DNA of 64,000 bases from Streptomyces aureocirculatus (GTDB taxonomy: Bacteria; Actinomycetota; Actinomycetes; Streptomycetales; Streptomycetaceae): the NCBI RefSeq assembly GCF_000720475.1, contig NZ_JOAP01000038.1, positions 1 through 64,000 on the forward strand, read 5' to 3'. Positions 32,696 to 41,730 of this stretch are shown in pieces. The first letter of the stretch is position 1. The number at the start of each line of letters is the position of its first letter. The position numbers were made by a program, and so were the translations under genes. The notes beneath the pieces are model-generated. The model was not told where the DNA came from. It ran no database searches and saw only the letters and a list, made by a program, of their open reading frames with translations.

Positions 32696-35600
32696 TCAAG
32701 CGGTGTTCTTCCAGTTCTTGGTGAACGTCTCGTCGAGCATCCGGGTGTAGATGTCGAGGTCGAGCGCCCCGATGAGCTGCTCGGTTCGGGCGGCCGGTAG
32801 CGCGCGGAGGTCCTCGTTGAGGACGATCACCGACCAGTGCGGGTCGATGCCGTTGATCCGGCGGATCACGACGTCCTGGTCATCGGGCAGCAGCGTGAGG
32901 CCGTCGGAGGTGCTGGCCTCGCTGCGGTTCTTCGCCCACCCGTGATGGCGCAGGATCTCAGCCGCGATCGGATCACGTCGCACCCCGGCGCTGCCGGACT
33001 CGCGCCGCTTGCTCTGGCTGGCCGGGTTCACCTTCCATGCGCCGGCGCTGTGCAGACTCACGGCACCGTCGGTGTCGTCGTGGACGATGAAGACCCGGTT
33101 GACCATCTGCAGCGCCCGCGGGTTCACCAGATGTGCATCGGAGTCCTCGTTGTCGTCGCGGTCGGGCCCGGCGCTGACCGGGTCGGCGGCGAACGGGTAG
33201 GTGATTGATCCACGCGAGGCGGCGAGGACGTTCTGGAACAGCAGCAGCGTCCGCACGGGATCGGCCGGGTCGATCGCCTCCTCGGTCATCTTCCGGCCAA
33301 GCACGGGATCGAACGGCTCGGCGAGAGCCTCCTCTCCTCTGTTGGCGACGGTCTGCAGGTAGCGGGCCAGGGCGAAGTCGATCACGGCCGGGTGGGCCAG
33401 CGACTTCGTCGGGGTAGGGCCCGCGTGGCAGGCCAGCGTCCCGCCGGAGGCGGTGATGATCGGGCTGTCGGCGACGCTCCGGTCCTCACCGGGCGACTCC
33501 AGCTCGAGCCGGTTGTTCGAGTCCTTGCTGATGAGGAACATCAGCTCCGGTTTGATGTCGATGCCGATGGCGGCCTGCTGCTCGGCGAGCACCCGGTTAT
33601 TGGTGGTCTCATCGAAGCCGTTCTCGCCGCCGACGACCGAGTAGAGGCCGTCGGTGTTCGTCGAGATGATCCGCGCGCCGGCCAGCGTCTGGGCCTGCCC
33701 GATCCGCCAGCTGAACAGCTGGCCGATGATCCGCATCGAGATGGTGCGGTTGTTCATCCTGATCGGGGTCCGGTGCGCGGCGTCAGCAGCTCCAGAGGCC
33801 GAGTTGAGGATCAGCTTCGTGCCGTTGCGCAAGGTCGTGAGCCGGGCCTTCTCCTCGGCGGAGATCCCCGGCTTCTTCATCTCGAAGCCTAGGCGCTCCT
33901 TCTCGAAGAAGATCGTCGTGTAGCGGTCCTCGCCCAGCTCGGGATTGTAGAACGCCCTCATGTTGCGCAGCAGGTTCGGGTAGTAGCTCGTGAAGTCCTC
34001 GTGGACGACGAGGCCTGCCGAGGTCCGTGCGAACTTCGGGTGCAGCTTGGTGGACTTGTCGGCCTTCGCAGTGAACAGCACGGGTGCCTTCTTCGCCGGC
34101 TCATCGCGATAGACGGCCTTGATCGCCGAGGTGACGGCCAGGACTACCTTGCCGTCGAGCACGGTCCCGTCAGCCAGGCGCACGTGCATCGCCTCGGTGT
34201 CCGGGCGCTGAGCGTCCAGCAGCTGGGCCGGATCGGGCACTTGGGCCTGCGCGCGGGCGAGCTGCTCGGCCTGGTCCGGGTCGTCCTTCTTTGCCTTGCG
34301 GTACTTCACCTTTTTCGGGTCCGAGCCCAGCAGCACGAGCCGCTTGTCGACGGCCGTGCCGTCGGGCAGCGCGAGTAGGTTGTGCTGGCGCTTGGCCTCG
34401 GCGACGAAGTCCTTCGCGTCCGGGTAGAAGAGCTTGGCGAGGCCGATCATGGCTGCCTGTTCTCGGTGCTCGAAGGAGTCGGCGTCGAAGACTTTCATGT
34501 CCGCTTCCGCGCCGTGGATGCCGCCTGTGCTGAACGTGACGAAGCACGACGACGGGGAGGCGTCATGGTGGAAGTAGGGCACGTTGTTCGGCGTCTTCTG
34601 CAGCTCGCGCAAGGACCTGGCCGGGAGGTCGAACAGGTCGCGGTACTCCTCGGAGTCGTTGAAGTTCTGCCCCTCGATCGAGCGGTAGTAGTTGACGACC
34701 TGCATGAACTGGCGGTGCGCCTTCGCCTGTGCCGTCGTCGCGGCTGGGTCCTTGGTGGGGTCGGGGGCCACGTTGTCCTCGAAGAAGCGCACGCACTCGT
34801 CGAGCACGTTGACCTGGGGGATGCCCTGCTTCTCGGCCATCTCCTTGGCCGGATAGAGGAACGACACGGCCTCGATGTCGTTCAGCGAGGTGTACGGCGC
34901 GAGGATGCGGCCGACGAACTTCGCCGAGGACGAGTCGATGGTCAGGCGGTCCCGGCGGACCGAGCCGTTCTTGGCGTAGACGGTCTCGGAGTACTGCGTC
35001 AGCAGGCCGGCCTTGAGGTCGAAGTTGCTGGCGTAGGCCGGGTGCTGGAAGAGCTGGGCCAGTCCCAGGCAGTCGGAGACGTTGTAGGCCAGCAGCTCGT
35101 AGAGATCCTCGATCGCGGCGATCGAGGTGTCGTGGCTGAGCTTTTCGGACTCCTTGATCTGGCGGCCGAGCATCCCGAGCAGGCGCTTAAGGCTCACCTT
35201 GGTCTGCAGCTCGTTGAGACGGGCGACGTCCAGGTGCCGGCCCGAGTGCATCATGGCGCGGCGGATCTTGGCGGCCGGGCCGTCCCAGCCGAGGTAGCCG
35301 GGCATGTACTTGATGTGCTCGTTGAACAGCTTGTCGTTGTGCTCGCGCATCTCGCGCGCCGTGGTCGGCTGGACAAGACGACCGGAGTGCGGAGCCGGGA
35401 AGGTCTCCATCAGGTACAGCGCGAGCATGGTCGTGTCGTAGTTCAGTGAGTTGTACCCGGCCAGGAACGGGTGCTTCAGCGGGTCGTACTCGGGATCCGT
35501 GTCGCAGACCGGGCGCAGGCTCGCCGGATAGGACGAGACCTCGCTGCGGTCGTTGACCTGGTCAGCGTTCGAGAGGCCCATCAGCTCGGCGAGGCGGAGG

Positions 35601-35869
35601 TTGCCCCGCTCGCCGCGCAGGTTCCACAGATGGACGCTCACCGCGGGCAGGCCCGGGTTGGAGCGCCCCAGGGCTTTATAGAGTGCCCCAGGTTCCACGG
35701 CGTCGGAGAGCTGCTGGTCGTCGGCGAGGAAGAAGATCTCCAGGTCGTCGACGGCTCTGTCGGGCCGCGGGGTGTAGGCGCACAGGGTGAAGACGTCCGA
35801 CAACGACTCGATGTCGTAGAAGGCGAAGCGCGCCTTCGAGGCCGTGACGGGTGTTCGTTGTGTGGTCAT
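32696..35869 (-). CDS. Family B DNA polymerase with 3'-5' exonuclease
   Basis: 1057 residues; AAAGGAG precedes ATG 35869. Exonuclease motifs: Exo I FYDIES (Asp19, Glu21), Exo II GYNSLNYD (Asn140-Asp145), Exo III YNVSD (262-266). Polymerase motifs: A EDFTSYYPNLL (about 624), B KLILNSASGAAD (about 683) and C STNTDGLY (about 737, one Asp replaced by Asn relative to DTDS). All are in the order of family B enzymes. The motif C form NTDG is unusual. It lies between the VRR-NUC and SF3 helicase genes and is probably the replicative or gap-filling polymerase of this element. Confidence 0.88.
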   Translation of the reverse strand: MTTQRTPVTASKARFAFYDIESLSDVFTLCAYTPRPDRAVDDLEIFFLADDQQLSDAVEPGALYKALGRSNPGLPAVSVHLWNLRGERGNLRLAELMGLSNADQVNDRSEVSSYPASLRPVCDTDPEYDPLKHPFLAGYNSLNYDTTMLALYLMETFPAPHSGRLVQPTTAREMREHNDKLFNEHIKYMPGYLGWDGPAAKIRRAMMHSGRHLDVARLNELQTKVSLKRLLGMLGRQIKESEKLSHDTSIAAIEDLYELLAYNVSDCLGLAQLFQHPAYASNFDLKAGLLTQYSETVYAKNGSVRRDRLTIDSSSAKFVGRILAPYTSLNDIEAVSFLYPAKEMAEKQGIPQVNVLDECVRFFEDNVAPDPTKDPAATTAQAKAHRQFMQVVNYYRSIEGQNFNDSEEYRDLFDLPARSLRELQKTPNNVPYFHHDASPSSCFVTFSTGGIHGAEADMKVFDADSFEHREQAAMIGLAKLFYPDAKDFVAEAKRQHNLLALPDGTAVDKRLVLLGSDPKKVKYRKAKKDDPDQAEQLARAQAQVPDPAQLLDAQRPDTEAMHVRLADGTVLDGKVVLAVTSAIKAVYRDEPAKKAPVLFTAKADKSTKLHPKFARTSAGLVVHEDFTSYYPNLLRNMRAFYNPELGEDRYTTIFFEKERLGFEMKKPGISAEEKARLTTLRNGTKLILNSASGAADAAHRTPIRMNNRTISMRIIGQLFSWRIGQAQTLAGARIISTNTDGLYSVVGGENGFDETTNNRVLAEQQAAIGIDIKPELMFLISKDSNNRLELESPGEDRSVADSPIITASGGTLACHAGPTPTKSLAHPAVIDFALARYLQTVANRGEEALAEPFDPVLGRKMTEEAIDPADPVRTLLLFQNVLAASRGSITYPFAADPVSAGPDRDDNEDSDAHLVNPRALQMVNRVFIVHDDTDGAVSLHSAGAWKVNPASQSKRRESGSAGVRRDPIAAEILRHHGWAKNRSEASTSDGLTLLPDDQDVVIRRINGIDPHWSVIVLNEDLRALPAARTEQLIGALDLDIYTRMLDETFTKNWKNTA

Positions 35870-35935
35870 GATGGGGATCTCCTTTCGTCGGTCCGACCAT
35901 CACGGCCGGTGTCTGGGGAGGAAGCGCGCGTGGCC

Positions 35936-36085
35936 TCAGAGCAAGTCGTGAGGAGAGCGCCGGCGCGGGGCATCCATGCGCCCCGACGCCTCACTCATGA
36001 GCCGACCCCTCTCCACGGGGTCCGTCGTGATCTGCGAGCGGACGATGAGGTTGGTGATCCGCTGCTCGCATGCGATGTCGGACAT
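35936..36085 (-). CDS. Small hypothetical protein (49 aa)
   Basis: MSDIACEQRITNLIVRSQIT then TDPVERGRLMSEASGRMDAP, ending just before the polymerase leader. A short hairpin (CGGGGC/GCCCCG) lies inside its end. Plausible but unconfirmed. Confidence 0.4.
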   Translation of the reverse strand: MSDIACEQRITNLIVRSQITTDPVERGRLMSEASGRMDAPRRRSPHDLL

Positions 36086-36093
36086 CGCCGTGG

Positions 36094-36183
36094 TCAGGCG
36101 GCCTTGATCCAATTCGAGGTGCAGTTACGGCGGTTATGGGGTGCGTCAGTGACGTTGACGACGCTTCCGGGGATGGCTCGCAT
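36094..36183 (-). CDS. 29-aa coupled ORF
   Basis: MRAIPGSVVNVTDAPHNRRN, then CTSNWIKAA. Its ATG overlaps the upstream stop (TGATG), which supports translation. Confidence 0.4.
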   Translation of the reverse strand: MRAIPGSVVNVTDAPHNRRNCTSNWIKAA

Positions 36184-36353
36184 CACTGATCACGTTCCTC
36201 GGAAGTCATTTGTAGTGCGACTGCACCGAATTCCACTGCGAAGCTTTCGACGGCTCGCTGCGCCAGTTCTTCGACGCTGCCGTATCCGGCCCGACTTAGG
36301 CGCTCGAAGGTATCCAGGGTGCGCCCGCCAAGCTCGATTTCGATTTTGTGCAC
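36183..36353 (-). CDS. Small hypothetical protein (56 aa)
   Basis: GTG 36353: VHKIEIELGGRTLDTFERLS then AGYGSVEELAQRAVESFAVE. A beta strand followed by two helices resembles a ribbon-helix-helix DNA-binding fold; that is inference. First of three small coupled ORFs between the helicase and polymerase genes, so it could be a copy-number or operon regulator. Confidence 0.55.
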   Translation of the reverse strand: MHKIEIELGGRTLDTFERLSRAGYGSVEELAQRAVESFAVEFGAVALQMTSEERDQ

Positions 36354-36404
36354 TGCTCTCACGCTTTCTGTGGACTGCGGCGGGCGGTGTATTCGGCGGG
36401 TGCA

Positions 36405-38246
36405 TCAGTCCTGTTCGTCAGTGGTGTCGTCGCTCGGGGCGGATGCACCCGTCTGCCGGAGCAGTCCGCGGTAGTTGGCCTGCAGCGTCGGCTGGGATTT
36501 CTTCTTCGGGTCGCTGCCGGTGTAGCTCGGGTGCATCCACTTCTTCAGTTCGTACTCAGCGATGAGCACCTCGGGGGTGTGCATCATCTGGCCGGGCCGG
36601 ATCTTGCGGTTCTTGTCCGGGCAGTGCCACAGGGCATCCGGCCGGACGATCGCCACGAGGTCGGTGATGAACTGCTTGTTGCTCACCGGGGAGCCCGATG
36701 GCGAGACGTCGGCGAACCAGGCCTTGTACAGGTCGTAGAGGAACGTGAACGGTGCCAGGTCCCAGACCAGCCGCCCGCGGAACTCTTCCCAGAAGGCGCG
36801 CACGGGGTCGTTGACCTCCTTGTACTCGGCCAGGACTTCCTTGGTGGCCACCGGCTCTGAGAGCTGGTAGTAGTCACCCGGAGACGACGCGCCGGCGCGG
36901 TTGATCGCGTACCAGAAGACGTACTCCAGAACCTCACGGCGCTGGAGGTAGTCGTCCCTGATGTACATCTTCTCGGCTCCGGTGAAGCTCTTGGTGAAGG
37001 GCACGAAAAGCTGCCGGCGGTAGAACGAGTCGGACTTGTCCTTCACGCGCGGGAACTCGTTCAGGCACTGGACCATGAAGCCGAAGAACTGGTAGGCGAC
37101 CGGCATCCGGTGCTTGCGGTTGATCATGAAGACGTCGTTGGTCACGATCGACTTAAGGTTGGCTGCCTTGTCGATGAAGGTGCCGACGTCGTTTTCGTCG
37201 ACGATGATCGCGTTGGCACGCACCAGCGGTTCGAGCGCGAACTCCTTGCCGAAGTCCGAGAGCGGGATCGAGGTATGTGCGCCGCCTCCGATGAGGTTAC
37301 GCATGAGCGCGCAGAGCGTGCCCTTGCCGTTGTTGCCTTGCTCCGAGTAGAACCAGGCGGTCTTGCGCCAGCCCACATACGGCCGGATGATTGCGCCGAT
37401 GATCTCCCAGATCAGGTCGGCAAGGCCCTCGTCACCGGGCTGGTCGAAGAGGTCCTCGATCCAGGCGACGACTTCCCAATCTCCGTCCTCGGGATGCGTG
37501 ATCACCTGCTGTGGGGCGTCGTCCACGTAGTCGACGTCGTTCTTTGTCAGCAGCACGATGGCGGGGTCGAAGGGGTGGACGTGCTTGGGCTCGAAGTGGA
37601 AGTCCTTGCCGCCGATCGTGACGTCCACCGGCTCGGTGCCGTAGAAGACGATGCCGTTGCGCGCGGCGATGAAGTCACGGTGCGTGCTCTGGTGCAGGCG
37701 CAGGCTGTCTTCGCGCAGGACGGCCAGAACCTCGTCGAACCCCTTGAGGGTCATCTGGGTGTTGTACATGCGCGCCGTGGTGCGGATGTCGTCCTCGCTG
37801 GGGGTGTACGTCCCACGCGCGCGCCCCGTGGGCTGGTACATCGTCAGCAGGTCGTATTCGCGGTCGGTGCCCCCGGCGTTGGGTGCGATGCGGATGACAT
37901 GGTGCAGACGCAGGAGGATCTGCGCGACCTGCCAGTACGTCAGATATCTCGGCAGGGGGTATCTCTCGGCGGCCATGGCCGCTTTGGAGTTCTCGGCCTT
38001 GATGACGCTGCCCATGATCGCCAGCAGCTCCTTCTCCAGCACGCGAGGGGTCGGAGGGCCGGTCGGGTCGATCTGGTCGAGGTAGGCGGCAGTGATGTAG
38101 GTGACGATCTCGTTCTGCGGAGCCATGTCGTCACGGTTCGAGAAGTACCCCATGACGCTGGCCAGGACGTCGGCGACGGGGTTGGTGCGTGGTCCGGCGC
38201 TGGAACCGGCGACAGGTACGGATGCGGGAGCATCAAGAGGCGTCAT
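36405..38246 (-). CDS. SF3 helicase, D5/P4 primase-type C-terminal domain
   Basis: 613 residues. Walker A SEQGNNGKGTLCALMR (about 298-310), Walker B AIIVDENDVGTF (about 346-357) and motif C FFGFMVQCLNEFP, with FYRRQLFVPFTKSF after it, match phage/plasmid SF3 replicative helicases (D5_N/P4 family). A C-terminal winged-helix-like region follows. No AEP or zinc primase module is visible in the N terminus, so priming may fall to the protein at 15473-16531. It begins at the edge of the iteron region, as origin-binding helicases often do. Confidence 0.88.
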   Translation of the reverse strand: MTPLDAPASVPVAGSSAGPRTNPVADVLASVMGYFSNRDDMAPQNEIVTYITAAYLDQIDPTGPPTPRVLEKELLAIMGSVIKAENSKAAMAAERYPLPRYLTYWQVAQILLRLHHVIRIAPNAGGTDREYDLLTMYQPTGRARGTYTPSEDDIRTTARMYNTQMTLKGFDEVLAVLREDSLRLHQSTHRDFIAARNGIVFYGTEPVDVTIGGKDFHFEPKHVHPFDPAIVLLTKNDVDYVDDAPQQVITHPEDGDWEVVAWIEDLFDQPGDEGLADLIWEIIGAIIRPYVGWRKTAWFYSEQGNNGKGTLCALMRNLIGGGAHTSIPLSDFGKEFALEPLVRANAIIVDENDVGTFIDKAANLKSIVTNDVFMINRKHRMPVAYQFFGFMVQCLNEFPRVKDKSDSFYRRQLFVPFTKSFTGAEKMYIRDDYLQRREVLEYVFWYAINRAGASSPGDYYQLSEPVATKEVLAEYKEVNDPVRAFWEEFRGRLVWDLAPFTFLYDLYKAWFADVSPSGSPVSNKQFITDLVAIVRPDALWHCPDKNRKIRPGQMMHTPEVLIAEYELKKWMHPSYTGSDPKKKSQPTLQANYRGLLRQTGASAPSDDTTDEQD

Positions 38247-39456
38247 GTTGCTGCTTTCTCGATCGTGATCGAGTTCCTGCCGGCGATGAGTGGGAAGCCG
38301 ATTTGACTCGTAATCGAATGGAACGCAATCTTGACTCTATGTCATCAGAGTAGTCTTTTGCAACGATTAACTCATCAATCAATAAGAGAGACGACTGAGG
38401 TCACGGATGATCACAAAAGGGTCGCCGACAGGGGGCCGGGGAGGGCATGCGACCACCACGGCCATGCCACACACGTCGCGAGCCTGGGCGGGATGCGAGA
38501 GCCAGTGACTCGGCCGGACACACACCCCACGGAGTCACTGGCTTCTCGTGCTCGACCACACACCCGCGGGCGGCGTGAGCCGCCCGGCCCGCGGTCGGGG
38601 TTCGGAGGAGTTCTTCTGACCGGCCGAGCCCGCCGTCACCAGAGCATCGGCTGGACGCCCTATGGTAGGGCCACCGAGAGTCACATACCCTCTAGGGGTA
38701 TCGAAGCCTGTACCACTTGACGTGGTACACCTTTTTCAGCAGGTCGGATCCGGAATTTCACGAGTTCAAGAGGAAGGTGTACCACGTAGCATTTTCTACG
38801 TGGTACAGGTGTTTGCCCAGGTCAGGAACAGTTTATATACCCCCTGTACCACTTGTACCAGAAAATAGAGCCTAGATACACGCGCAGGGGGATAGAAGAG
38901 CAGACTGGCGAGCTGGGGCTGGAGCTGCCCGGATCGCTCCCGAACGCGTCCCCTATGTAAACGGTCAAGAAGACGCGGTACTCGTGGTACACGGGTGGGA
39001 AAAACCGGCTGACCAGCTAAAACGTCGTACCACGTCGGCGCTCTCATGTGGTACACCCGATGCGGGAAAGAGCCCCGTGGTACAGGTGTTTGCCTGGGTC
39101 AGACGCGGTTCTCAGGGCTGTACCACGTCTCGTGGTACATCTGGCAGCTCGACGCGCCCCCTGGCGACCAAGCCGAGGCGGACTTCTGCGCCGAGTCGCC
39201 GTGCGGCCTCAGGAGGCGCGGCCGCGCCTCAGCGGGATGGGAAGCCGCATGGAACATCCTCGCCGTCCTGAGGCTCGCAGAAGGCCGCTGACGCACCCGA
39301 AGGGCGCGAGTCAGAACTCTGTCCGAGTCGTTCGTCCATGAGGCTTAACTCGATGTGTGAGGGATTTTGACTGGCATTCGCTGCCCATTGCGATTGATCC
39401 ACGACAGATGCTATCGTTCACGCCAGGTGATCGATGTTGCACTGGAACGTGAGAAC
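38247..39456. promoter_or_regulatory. Candidate replication origin region
   Basis: About 1.2 kb without a supported gene between the SF3 helicase start and the 137-aa gene. It contains an A/T-rich stretch at 38,290-38,400, the GTACCAC iteron array (38,710-39,138) and a longer direct repeat. Adjacency to helicase and polymerase genes, A/T-rich DNA and iterons are the classical layout of a plasmid origin. An operator array for the helicase gene is the alternative. Confidence 0.6.
38710..39138. repeat. Iteron array: 11 copies of GTACCAC/GTGGTAC
   Basis: Perfect copies start at 38710, 38722, 38779, 38800, 38846, 38984, 39027, 39048, 39077, 39120 and 39132. Most form inverted pairs spaced 5-14 bp, so each pair is a dyad. 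A longer direct repeat, GTGGTACAGGTGTTTGCC plus a degenerate GGTCAG, occurs at 38800-38823 and 39077-39100. This looks like the binding array of a dimeric initiator or repressor. Confidence 0.75.
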
Positions 39457-39505
39457 AGAGAGGCCGGAGAGCATCCCCGTGGGAAGGGAGCTCTCCGGCC
39501 TCTCT
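39457..39505. terminator. Strong terminator
   Basis: A perfect 15-bp stem (AGAGAGGCCGGAGAG with 39491-39505) 40 bp past the stop of the 137-aa gene. It also insulates the iteron region. Confidence 0.8.
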
Positions 39506-39544
39506 GCATGTACTGATGAGTGCGAGGCATGGATGGCGCGCACA

Positions 39545-39958
39545 TCACCCAGGCGTGACCGTGCTCCAGACTCGCTGGTATCCCGCATCGGGGGACTCGG
39601 GACTGCGGCTACGGGATCGCTCGTCTGCTTCGACGACGTAGAGGATCTCGTAGGAAATCGTGGTGTTGAGGTTGAGCCGGTTCTTGCTCTGGCTCTTCTC
39701 CATCGTGATCTTGCGGAAGCCGCGAACGGCCTCAGCGCGATCGAAGAACCGGCACAGCCTCGCGTTCACGCGCTCACGGGCCTGTTCGGCCGTGACGCCC
39801 ATGTCGGAGACGACGAAGACGTGCGTGTGACCGCGATCGAAGGTGGGCTTCTCACCAGTGTCGAGGTCCAGACGGATCTTCGCACGGCTGATGTCGAGCG
39901 CGTCGGGACGCACGAGCTGTCCTCGTGAGTCGTAGGTGCAGGTGCCGACGATAGCCAT
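39545..39958 (-). CDS. Hypothetical protein (137 aa)
   Basis: Start MAIVGTCTYDSRGQLVRPDA at 39958 with GGAGAGGA upstream. Alpha/beta: THVFVVSDMGVTAEQARERV, NARLCRFFDRAEAVRGFRKI, NTTISYEILYVVEADERS. Single gene with its own terminator between the iterons and the IS110 element. No family recognised. Confidence 0.6.
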   Translation of the reverse strand: MAIVGTCTYDSRGQLVRPDALDISRAKIRLDLDTGEKPTFDRGHTHVFVVSDMGVTAEQARERVNARLCRFFDRAEAVRGFRKITMEKSQSKNRLNLNTTISYEILYVVEADERSRSRSPESPDAGYQRVWSTVTPG

Positions 39959-40018
39959 GATGAGATCCTCTCCTCTCCTGATGAGTATGACTGAACAAAT
40001 ACATTCAGTCACACCCCC

Positions 40019-40042
40019 GGTGACCGGAACACCCCGGTCACC
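40019..40042. terminator. Hairpin between the 137-aa gene and the IS110 element
   Basis: GGTGACCGG (40019-40027) pairs perfectly with 40034-40042. Confidence 0.6.
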
Positions 40043-40145
40043 ACGAGCATCCCCTCCGGCGAGGGGCCGGTGGTTGAAAGGCCGCCAGGTCACGCACGGA
40101 GGACACCATCGTTTTGCAGAAGAGACACCTCAGGCGCTCAACGTG

Positions 40146-41390
40146 TCAAGCAGCCGCGGCGAGCACGGTCGGAAAGGCCGTGTGTTCGTCGAACAGCGTG
40201 TGGTGCTGGAGGCAGTGGTAGAGCTGGCCGAGCATGCGGTTGAAGAGGTTGCGTTGGGCTGCGGCGTGCCAGTCTCCGTGGTCGTCGCGACGGCGCCGGT
40301 AGTGGGTCTTGGCGCCGGGCGAGGCGGTGATGGAGGAGAAGGCCCAGAGGTAGCCATCTGCGTTGAGCCGGTCGTTTTTGACCCACCGGCGGGTGATGCT
40401 CGACTTCTTGCCGGAGGCCCTGGTGATGGGAGAGGCGCCTGCGTATGCCTTCAGGCCGCGGGCGTCCGCGGAGCGGGACCGGTCGTCTCCGATCTCGGCG
40501 AGCACCCGGGCGCCGAGCTGGACGCCGAGGCCGGGGAAGCTGAGGATGATCTCAGCGTCCGGGTGCTGAGGGAAAGCCTCTTCGACCGCCTCAGTGAGGT
40601 CGTCAGCAGCGGTGCATGCGGCCTCCAACTGGACCAGGAGGGACAGCATTTGCTTGCCCAGCGCGTCCTCGACCAGCGGCGGCTGGTGGGCGTAGTCGTC
40701 GCGGAAGACGTCGCGGAGCCGCTCGGCCTCGGCCGTGATGCCGCGCTTGCGTCCGGCCCGCTTGAGCGCGGCCTCCAACTGCGTGCGGCTCAGCCGCGCG
40801 GCCCGGGTCGGAGTCGGGGCCGCCTTGAGGAGCTCCCGGGCCTCCGGCCGGCACAAGCCGTTGCGCCAGGGCTCGAAGGCCGCCAGGGCGGCCGGGTAGT
40901 ACTCCCGCAGCAGCGAACGGAGCTGGTTGGACAGCTGCTGGCGGTTCCACAACGAGTCCTGCTGAGCACGGGCGAGAACGGCGACGGCTCGGCCGAGGTC
41001 GCTGTCGTTGGGCAATGGCCGGTGGGCGTGCATGTCGGTGCGCAGGATGTTCGCGAGGACCAGGGCGTCGCCAGGGTCGGACTTCTTGCGCGAGACCGAG
41101 TGCCGGTCGCGATAGCGGGCAGCCGCCATCGGGTTGATCGCAAACACCTGCCGCTTGCCGGCCCTCAGCACGGCCACAAGCAGGCCCCGCGAGGTCTCGA
41201 TCGCGACCGGGATCGGGTTCTCCTCGTTGTCGCCGTACTCGACAAGCAGCTCCAGCAGGATCTTGTAGCCCGCGGCGTCGTCGGTGATGTGCCGCTTGGC
41301 CAGTAACTGGCCGCTGTCGTCTACCAGGGCGACGTCGTGTGTCCGCTCGGCCCAGTCGATTCCGCAGTAGATCAAGATGTTCCTCCCCAT
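40146..41390 (-). CDS. IS110-family transposase (DEDD recombinase)
   Basis: 414 residues from ATG 41390. The N-terminal RuvC-like DEDD domain has YCGIDWAERTHDVALVD (Asp12), IPVAIETSRG (Glu) and SVSRKKSDPGDALVLANIL (Asp pair). The C-terminal Tnp_20-like domain has IILSFPGLGVQLGARVLAEI and YAGASPITRASGKKS with the nucleophile Ser region. The reading frame is full length, so the protein could be active. IS110 elements encode a bridge RNA in the non-coding end upstream of the gene, here at coordinates above 41390. Confidence 0.9.
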   Translation of the reverse strand: MGRNILIYCGIDWAERTHDVALVDDSGQLLAKRHITDDAAGYKILLELLVEYGDNEENPIPVAIETSRGLLVAVLRAGKRQVFAINPMAAARYRDRHSVSRKKSDPGDALVLANILRTDMHAHRPLPNDSDLGRAVAVLARAQQDSLWNRQQLSNQLRSLLREYYPAALAAFEPWRNGLCRPEARELLKAAPTPTRAARLSRTQLEAALKRAGRKRGITAEAERLRDVFRDDYAHQPPLVEDALGKQMLSLLVQLEAACTAADDLTEAVEEAFPQHPDAEIILSFPGLGVQLGARVLAEIGDDRSRSADARGLKAYAGASPITRASGKKSSITRRWVKNDRLNADGYLWAFSSITASPGAKTHYRRRRDDHGDWHAAAQRNLFNRMLGQLYHCLQHHTLFDEHTAFPTVLAAAA

Positions 41391-41619
41391 GGTGCAGTTT
41401 GCGCAGGTCACGAGCTCATGCGGAACCACGCGGCGACCTAATTCCAGGACTCAGCACAAGGGCCGGTCCGCCACCTCAGTAGCCGTTCGTGGCACCAGCT
41501 CACCCCACGGGCCTCGGTCTATCCGGGAGCTCAGACGGCTCGGGCTTCACAAGAGGTCACCATGCAGCGGGCTCGCACCGCCAACACCAACGAGCGATCT
41601 AGGTGCGGGTGTTGACGCC
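41391..41619 (-). other. IS110 upstream non-coding end, possible bridge RNA
   Basis: No ORF. It contains a hairpin CAACACC/GGTGTTG (41582-41588 with 41608-41614) and other self-complementary stretches. In IS110 elements the long non-coding end 5' of the transposase encodes the guide (bridge) RNA, so it is the expected place. The exact element boundary is not visible. Confidence 0.4.
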
Positions 41620-41721
41620 CGTGGTGTGCTGCGTAGACGCCGGACATCGCACGATCTGCAACGAGGTATCTGGGCCGGGTATGCCATAGGCGTCTGTCCG
41701 GCGCCCACGCAGCCCACCACG
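41620..41721 (-). ncRNA. Structured repeat copy A (102 nt)
   Basis: Read on the minus strand, a 15-position outer helix (14 paired) continues into a 12-bp helix (all paired, two G-U), enclosing a 48-nt inner part. The 72-nt core (inner part plus 12-bp helix) aligns without gaps to copies B and C. The outer helix has a different sequence in each copy yet still pairs. Inner motifs GAYGYCU, GAYRCCU and GYAGAYCGYGCG are shared. No ORF. Confidence 0.6.
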
Positions 41722-41730
41722 AGCACGAAC

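Noticed and set aside
34382..35449. 355-aa plus-strand frame
   Set aside because: Antisense to the family B polymerase exonuclease region.
38710..39138. CRISPR or transposon ends in the GTACCAC array
   Set aside because: Units are 7 bp, unevenly spaced and in both orientations; iteron or operator reading fits better.
39936..41306. 456-aa plus-strand frame
   Set aside because: Antisense to the IS110 transposase.
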